Positions 23,185 to 25,634 of a stretch of DNA of 25,634 nt are shown here, piece by piece (position 1 is the first letter of the stretch; each line of letters begins with the position of its first letter). Location: assembly GCA_017613855.1 (NCBI GenBank), contig JAGACY010000186.1, positions 1 to 25,634 on the forward strand, read 5' to 3'. The notes below the pieces were generated by a model. The model was not told the origin of the DNA. It worked only from the letters and a program-made list of their open reading frames with translations, and ran no database searches. The translations under genes and the position numbers were made by a program. The DNA comes from Pseudomonadota bacterium (GTDB taxonomy: Bacteria > Myxococcota > Bradymonadia > UBA4248).

Positions 23185-23212
23185 GTAGAGACGTTCCATG
23201 GAACGTCTCTAC
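23185..23212. repeat. 28-bp palindrome, third copy of the AGACGTTCC element
   Basis: A perfect 28-bp palindrome starts GTAGAGACGTTCCA and ends with its reverse complement. The core equals the 11278 copy. The 5' GTAG resembles the tetranucleotide flanking REP elements recognised by RAYT transposases (recalled). It could also end transcription of pfp as a hairpin, although no T-tract follows. Confidence 0.85.
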
Positions 23213-23255
23213 GTAATATTGACAAACCCCGTGGGGTGATTTATCCCCAAAATTA

Positions 23256-23328
23256 TGGGCAGGCGTATGGGGCCCAAAGCACCATAGCCTGCCCAAAGGC
23301 GTGCGTATTGGCACAGCCAATAGCACGC
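23256..23328. repeat. Paired bulged-G hairpins (pair 4, plus orientation)
   Basis: Hairpin g: TGGGCAGGCGTATGG (23256-23270) and CCATAGCCTGCCCA (23282-23295), unpaired G265 of the 23 kb block. Hairpin h: GCGTGCGTATTGGC (23299-23312), loop ACA, and GCCAATAGCACGC (23316-23328), 13 pairs with only G at 23305 unpaired. Confidence 0.9.
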
Positions 23329-23371
23329 AAACCATAAAATAATCGCCAATTTAGCGACGAGGAGGACATGG

Positions 23372-23917
23372 ATGGAATACGCCGTACAGTATACGATCAG
23401 TGTTTTGACGGGGCGATATGCGCAGAAATACAGCGTCATCATTTACGATGCGGCGCGTCTCGAAGGACTTCTCAAAGCTGCGCAGAGCCCATTGGCCGGA
23501 ATCGCCGCAGATGCCCCAAGACGCGATTATGACCCGTTTGAGTGTTTTCAGGGACTGATGAAAATGCTCAAAAAAGATTCAAAAAAGAGCTTTTGTACGG
23601 CCATTATCCGAGAACACAATGGCGAGCAAACCCGCGCAGTCAGTTTCGATGACGAAGATGATAGCGGTGCGTTCAAGCTCGAAGCGCTTGGATTTAAAGG
23701 CATTTGCAGACGCGGCAGTGACGTGACCGAATTCGATCAGATCGAAGGCAAAAACGGCACCTATCGTCCTGAGATGTCCACGGTTCTTGCAGTTTTTAAG
23801 GACGAGCTCATGAACCTCCTCAACCTGTGCGAAGAAACGATGGCCAAAGATGCGCGCCTCATCGCACAGACCGTTCCCAATGACACCCCCGCCCCCGCAC
23901 CTCTTTTCCAGCTCTGA
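23372..23917 (+). CDS. Protein of unknown function, first gene of a two-gene unit
   Basis: I do not recognise this 181-aa protein. It opens MEYAVQYTISVLTGRYAQKY, has no signal peptide or membrane helix, and reads as a small alpha/beta protein with an acidic patch (SFDDEDDSGAF) and a Pro-rich C-terminus (PNDTPAPAPLFQL). GGAGG lies six nt before the ATG at 23372. The next gene starts 8 nt after its stop, so the two are translationally linked and probably function together. Preceding hairpins separate it from pfp. Confidence 0.75.
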   Translation: MEYAVQYTISVLTGRYAQKYSVIIYDAARLEGLLKAAQSPLAGIAADAPRRDYDPFECFQGLMKMLKKDSKKSFCTAIIREHNGEQTRAVSFDDEDDSGAFKLEALGFKGICRRGSDVTEFDQIEGKNGTYRPEMSTVLAVFKDELMNLLNLCEETMAKDARLIAQTVPNDTPAPAPLFQL

Positions 23918-23924
23918 CAGCACC

Positions 23925-25481
23925 ATGGATAATACTGAACATGAAGGCGCGCAGGGCTTTAAACGCGTCTACTTCTTCAAATATTTTTTGACGGAAGAAG
24001 ACTGGAATGCGCGCCATGAATACCATCTTCAAAAGCGCCGTCTGCATCTTTCGAATCTGCACGGAAAAGGCATTCAAAATGGGGACGAAACGCTCCTCGT
24101 GCATGCCGAGGCTACCCCGTCACTCAAAGTCGAAATCACCCCCGGAATCGGTACGGATATTCAGGGCCGCGTCATCTATGTCCCCGCGCTCGACACCGCA
24201 ACTTTTGAGATCGACAAATTCCAGCTGCCGGCGACGCTCTACGTCAAAGTCGTCTTTCAGGAGATGGCCGCAGACCGCGTGCGCATGAAGGATGGACGCA
24301 TCGAAAACAAGTATTTCAGAGAGAGTTACCGGTTTATCGTCAGCGACAGGCCGGCCGATGACAATCAGCTCGAACTTTGCCGCGTCGCCGTCACGCTCGA
24401 CTGCAAAGCCATTACCGATCCGATTGATCCATTTAATCCGGGCCCGAATGAAATTGACATGCGCCACCGCCTGCACATGCCATGCACGCGCGCCATCGAT
24501 ATGGAAGCCCATCACACGCTCCTGCGCCTGCTGCGCGATCGCCGCGCCGCATTCGAGCGCCTTGGCGGCCATATCAAACTCCCGGAACTCGCCCTGTTCA
24601 GCCAGAATTTTGCCATCATGCAGGAACTGCTCGAAGCCAATGTCCTCAAAGAATCGGCTTTAGGCGGCATCCTCAATTTCTTCCAGATGCTCGACAATTT
24701 CGCCATCGAAAGCATTTCGGCCAATATCGAAGGATTTATCCTCGATCGCCCCGAATGGAAACGCCATCAGGACAATTGCCGTGCATTCCGACTGCTGCTC
24801 GAAGAACCCGGTAAAACGCCGCTCCAGAAATTGCAGATGGCACTCGTCCAACTCGAAAAACTCTCGATTTCTTATGCACACATGGTGCGCCTCATCGGCA
24901 ACAGTAACCGCGTCTACATCCCCGGACAAACCAAACCGCTCCCAACGAATTATCCCATCGGCGGAAGCTGGGATTTCGTCAAAGTCTGGTCCGCAGAAAT
25001 GCCCCAGATCTTTAAAATTGACGATCTCGAATGGCTACTCATGGGCGAGTTGAACATCACCGAAGAAGCCTCCGAAAGACGCTATAAATTCAGAATCTGC
25101 GAATCGCGCGATATCTGGAAAAACCGTCAGCGCCTCTATTTCCCCGATGGCGCACTCATCGAAGATACTGGCGTCGCCCACGAAGGCGGCTACTCCGAAT
25201 TTGAAATCCCCGGCGTCATTCCCGATACACACCTGTGCGTCATCCGCATGATGGATTATGCCCGCGGCGACTACGAACTTCTCATCAACGCCAACGGCCA
25301 GGATGTCGGCATCTCGCGATGCGATGGCTACGATCGACGCGCACGCTGGCGCAACTGGCCCTTCGTCATTCCATCATATTTTGTCAACGACACCGTCCTC
25401 AAAGTGCGTCAAACCTGCCTCACCGCCGACCGTGATATCAATATGTTCCGATATTGGTTTTATCAGCCGACCAACTGGTAG
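23925..25481 (+). CDS. Large cytoplasmic protein of unknown function
   Basis: The 518-aa protein has an N-terminal module YFFKYFLTEEDWNARHEYHL, KRRLHLSNLHGKGI and a beta-rich segment ending PGIGTDIQGRVIYVPALDT. This resembles uncharacterised proteins of Planctomycetes and Myxococcota that I recall as starting with F-F-T-x-x-D-W and Y-H-x-x-K-x-x-L-H; no function is established. The motif DPFNPGPNEIDMRHRLHMPC follows near residue 170, then a helical region and a beta-rich C-terminal domain. No signal peptide is seen. The ATG at 23925 is chosen because upstream codons overlap the previous gene, with which it is translationally linked. Hairpins with a T8 tract follow. Confidence 0.7.
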   Translation: MDNTEHEGAQGFKRVYFFKYFLTEEDWNARHEYHLQKRRLHLSNLHGKGIQNGDETLLVHAEATPSLKVEITPGIGTDIQGRVIYVPALDTATFEIDKFQLPATLYVKVVFQEMAADRVRMKDGRIENKYFRESYRFIVSDRPADDNQLELCRVAVTLDCKAITDPIDPFNPGPNEIDMRHRLHMPCTRAIDMEAHHTLLRLLRDRRAAFERLGGHIKLPELALFSQNFAIMQELLEANVLKESALGGILNFFQMLDNFAIESISANIEGFILDRPEWKRHQDNCRAFRLLLEEPGKTPLQKLQMALVQLEKLSISYAHMVRLIGNSNRVYIPGQTKPLPTNYPIGGSWDFVKVWSAEMPQIFKIDDLEWLLMGELNITEEASERRYKFRICESRDIWKNRQRLYFPDGALIEDTGVAHEGGYSEFEIPGVIPDTHLCVIRMMDYARGDYELLINANGQDVGISRCDGYDRRARWRNWPFVIPSYFVNDTVLKVRQTCLTADRDINMFRYWFYQPTNW

Positions 25482-25495
25482 TTTTTTTGAGTGCC

Positions 25496-25563
25496 GCAGC
25501 CTATTGCCTGCGGCAATACGGCTTGCGAAGTGCGCTATTTGCCAGCAGCAAATACGCGCACTT
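25496..25563. repeat. Paired bulged-G hairpins (pair 5, minus orientation)
   Basis: Hairpin i: CGCAGCCTATTGCC (25496-25508, from the preceding C) and GGCAATACGGCTTGCG (25512-25527), with one extra base besides the core bulge. Hairpin j: AAGTGCGCTATTTGC (25528-25542) and GCAAATACGCGCACTT (25548-25563), 15 pairs with only C25555 unpaired, which is the bulged G on the minus strand. Confidence 0.88.
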
Positions 25564-25569
25564 TTTTTT
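25528..25569 (+). terminator. Terminator-like end of the two-gene unit
   Basis: Hairpin j (15 pairs) runs directly into eight T residues (25562-25569), so this member of the bulged-hairpin family has the form of a rho-independent terminator. Confidence 0.65.
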
Positions 25570-25583
25570 GTATTGCAAATTCA

Positions 25584-25618
25584 ATTGCGCATTGCGCATT
25601 CCGCATTCCGAATTCCGA
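25584..25618. repeat. Heptamer array, units ATTGCGC / ATTCCGC / ATTCCGA (5 copies)
   Basis: ATTGCGC, ATTGCGC, ATTCCGC, ATTCCGA, ATTCCGA in strict register, 20 nt after the hairpin pair. The array may continue beyond the window. Confidence 0.92.
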
Positions 25619-25634
25619 ATTAAGAACGCAATTC

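Noticed and set aside
22162..23199. 345-codon frame antisense to pfp
   Set aside because: It mirrors the codon pattern of the well-supported pfp gene and has no own signals.
24120..24572. 150-codon antisense frame in the 518-aa gene
   Set aside because: Shadow of a well-supported gene; no ribosome site.

Overview
The window looks like chromosomal DNA of an uncultured bacterium from the former Deltaproteobacteria, most plausibly Myxococcota or a relative. The pointers are a Pal-like lipoprotein with Cys-rich repeats beside a large TonB/TolA-like membrane protein, a single-membrane-pass PEGA protein, a LexA protein, a PPi-dependent phosphofructokinase and part of an extracellular contractile injection system (eCIS). 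This placement rests on gene content only. Base composition is moderate, and intergenic spaces are full of short repeats.

Layout. Positions 123-938 (minus) encode a DUF2520-type Rossmann protein. Positions 1016-10246 (minus) form a compact contractile-tail operon. In transcription order it holds a tail-assembly-type protein, a DUF6760-type small ORF in the -1 frame, sheath, tube, a 1385-aa helical protein in the tape-measure position, a CIS tube/gpU-like protein and a gpD/VgrG-like hub. It ends at a 12-bp bidirectional terminator (966-995). Upstream lie a thymidylate-kinase-like gene (10542-11213), a small acidic protein (11405-11806) and a PEGA protein (11936-12610), all minus. A repeat-rich gap follows. 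Then come the Pal-like lipoprotein and membrane protein (13238-15513, plus), a NagZ-type glycosidase (15695-16708, minus), a GspE/PilB ATPase overlapping maf (17116-19502, plus), lexA, a DUF3467 protein, a MobA-like nucleotidyltransferase, PPi-PFK (19892-23169, plus) and a two-gene unit of unknown function (23372-25481, plus).

Main observations. (1) The tail-assembly gene ends on a G7 slippery heptamer, followed after 7 nt by a 10-position stem-loop. The DUF6760 ORF lies in the -1 frame and has no usable start codon. This is the architecture of the phage tail-assembly-chaperone frameshift (lambda G/GT, P2 E/E'), here in an injection-system operon. (2) Ten intergenic hairpins, always in adjacent pairs, share one design: a long stem of variable sequence with a single extra G inside a constant GC-(G)-TAT / ATA-GC core. 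(3) At least thirteen arrays of 7-bp repeats, mostly ATTNCGN, lie between genes with two dispersed companion motifs. (4) A 20-28 bp palindrome occurs three times. (5) A structured leader precedes the PPi-PFK gene.

The eCIS part is incomplete as seen: no baseplate wedge, spike tip, AAA+ ATPase, tail terminator or fibre gene is in the window, so the system is either split between loci or unusually reduced.
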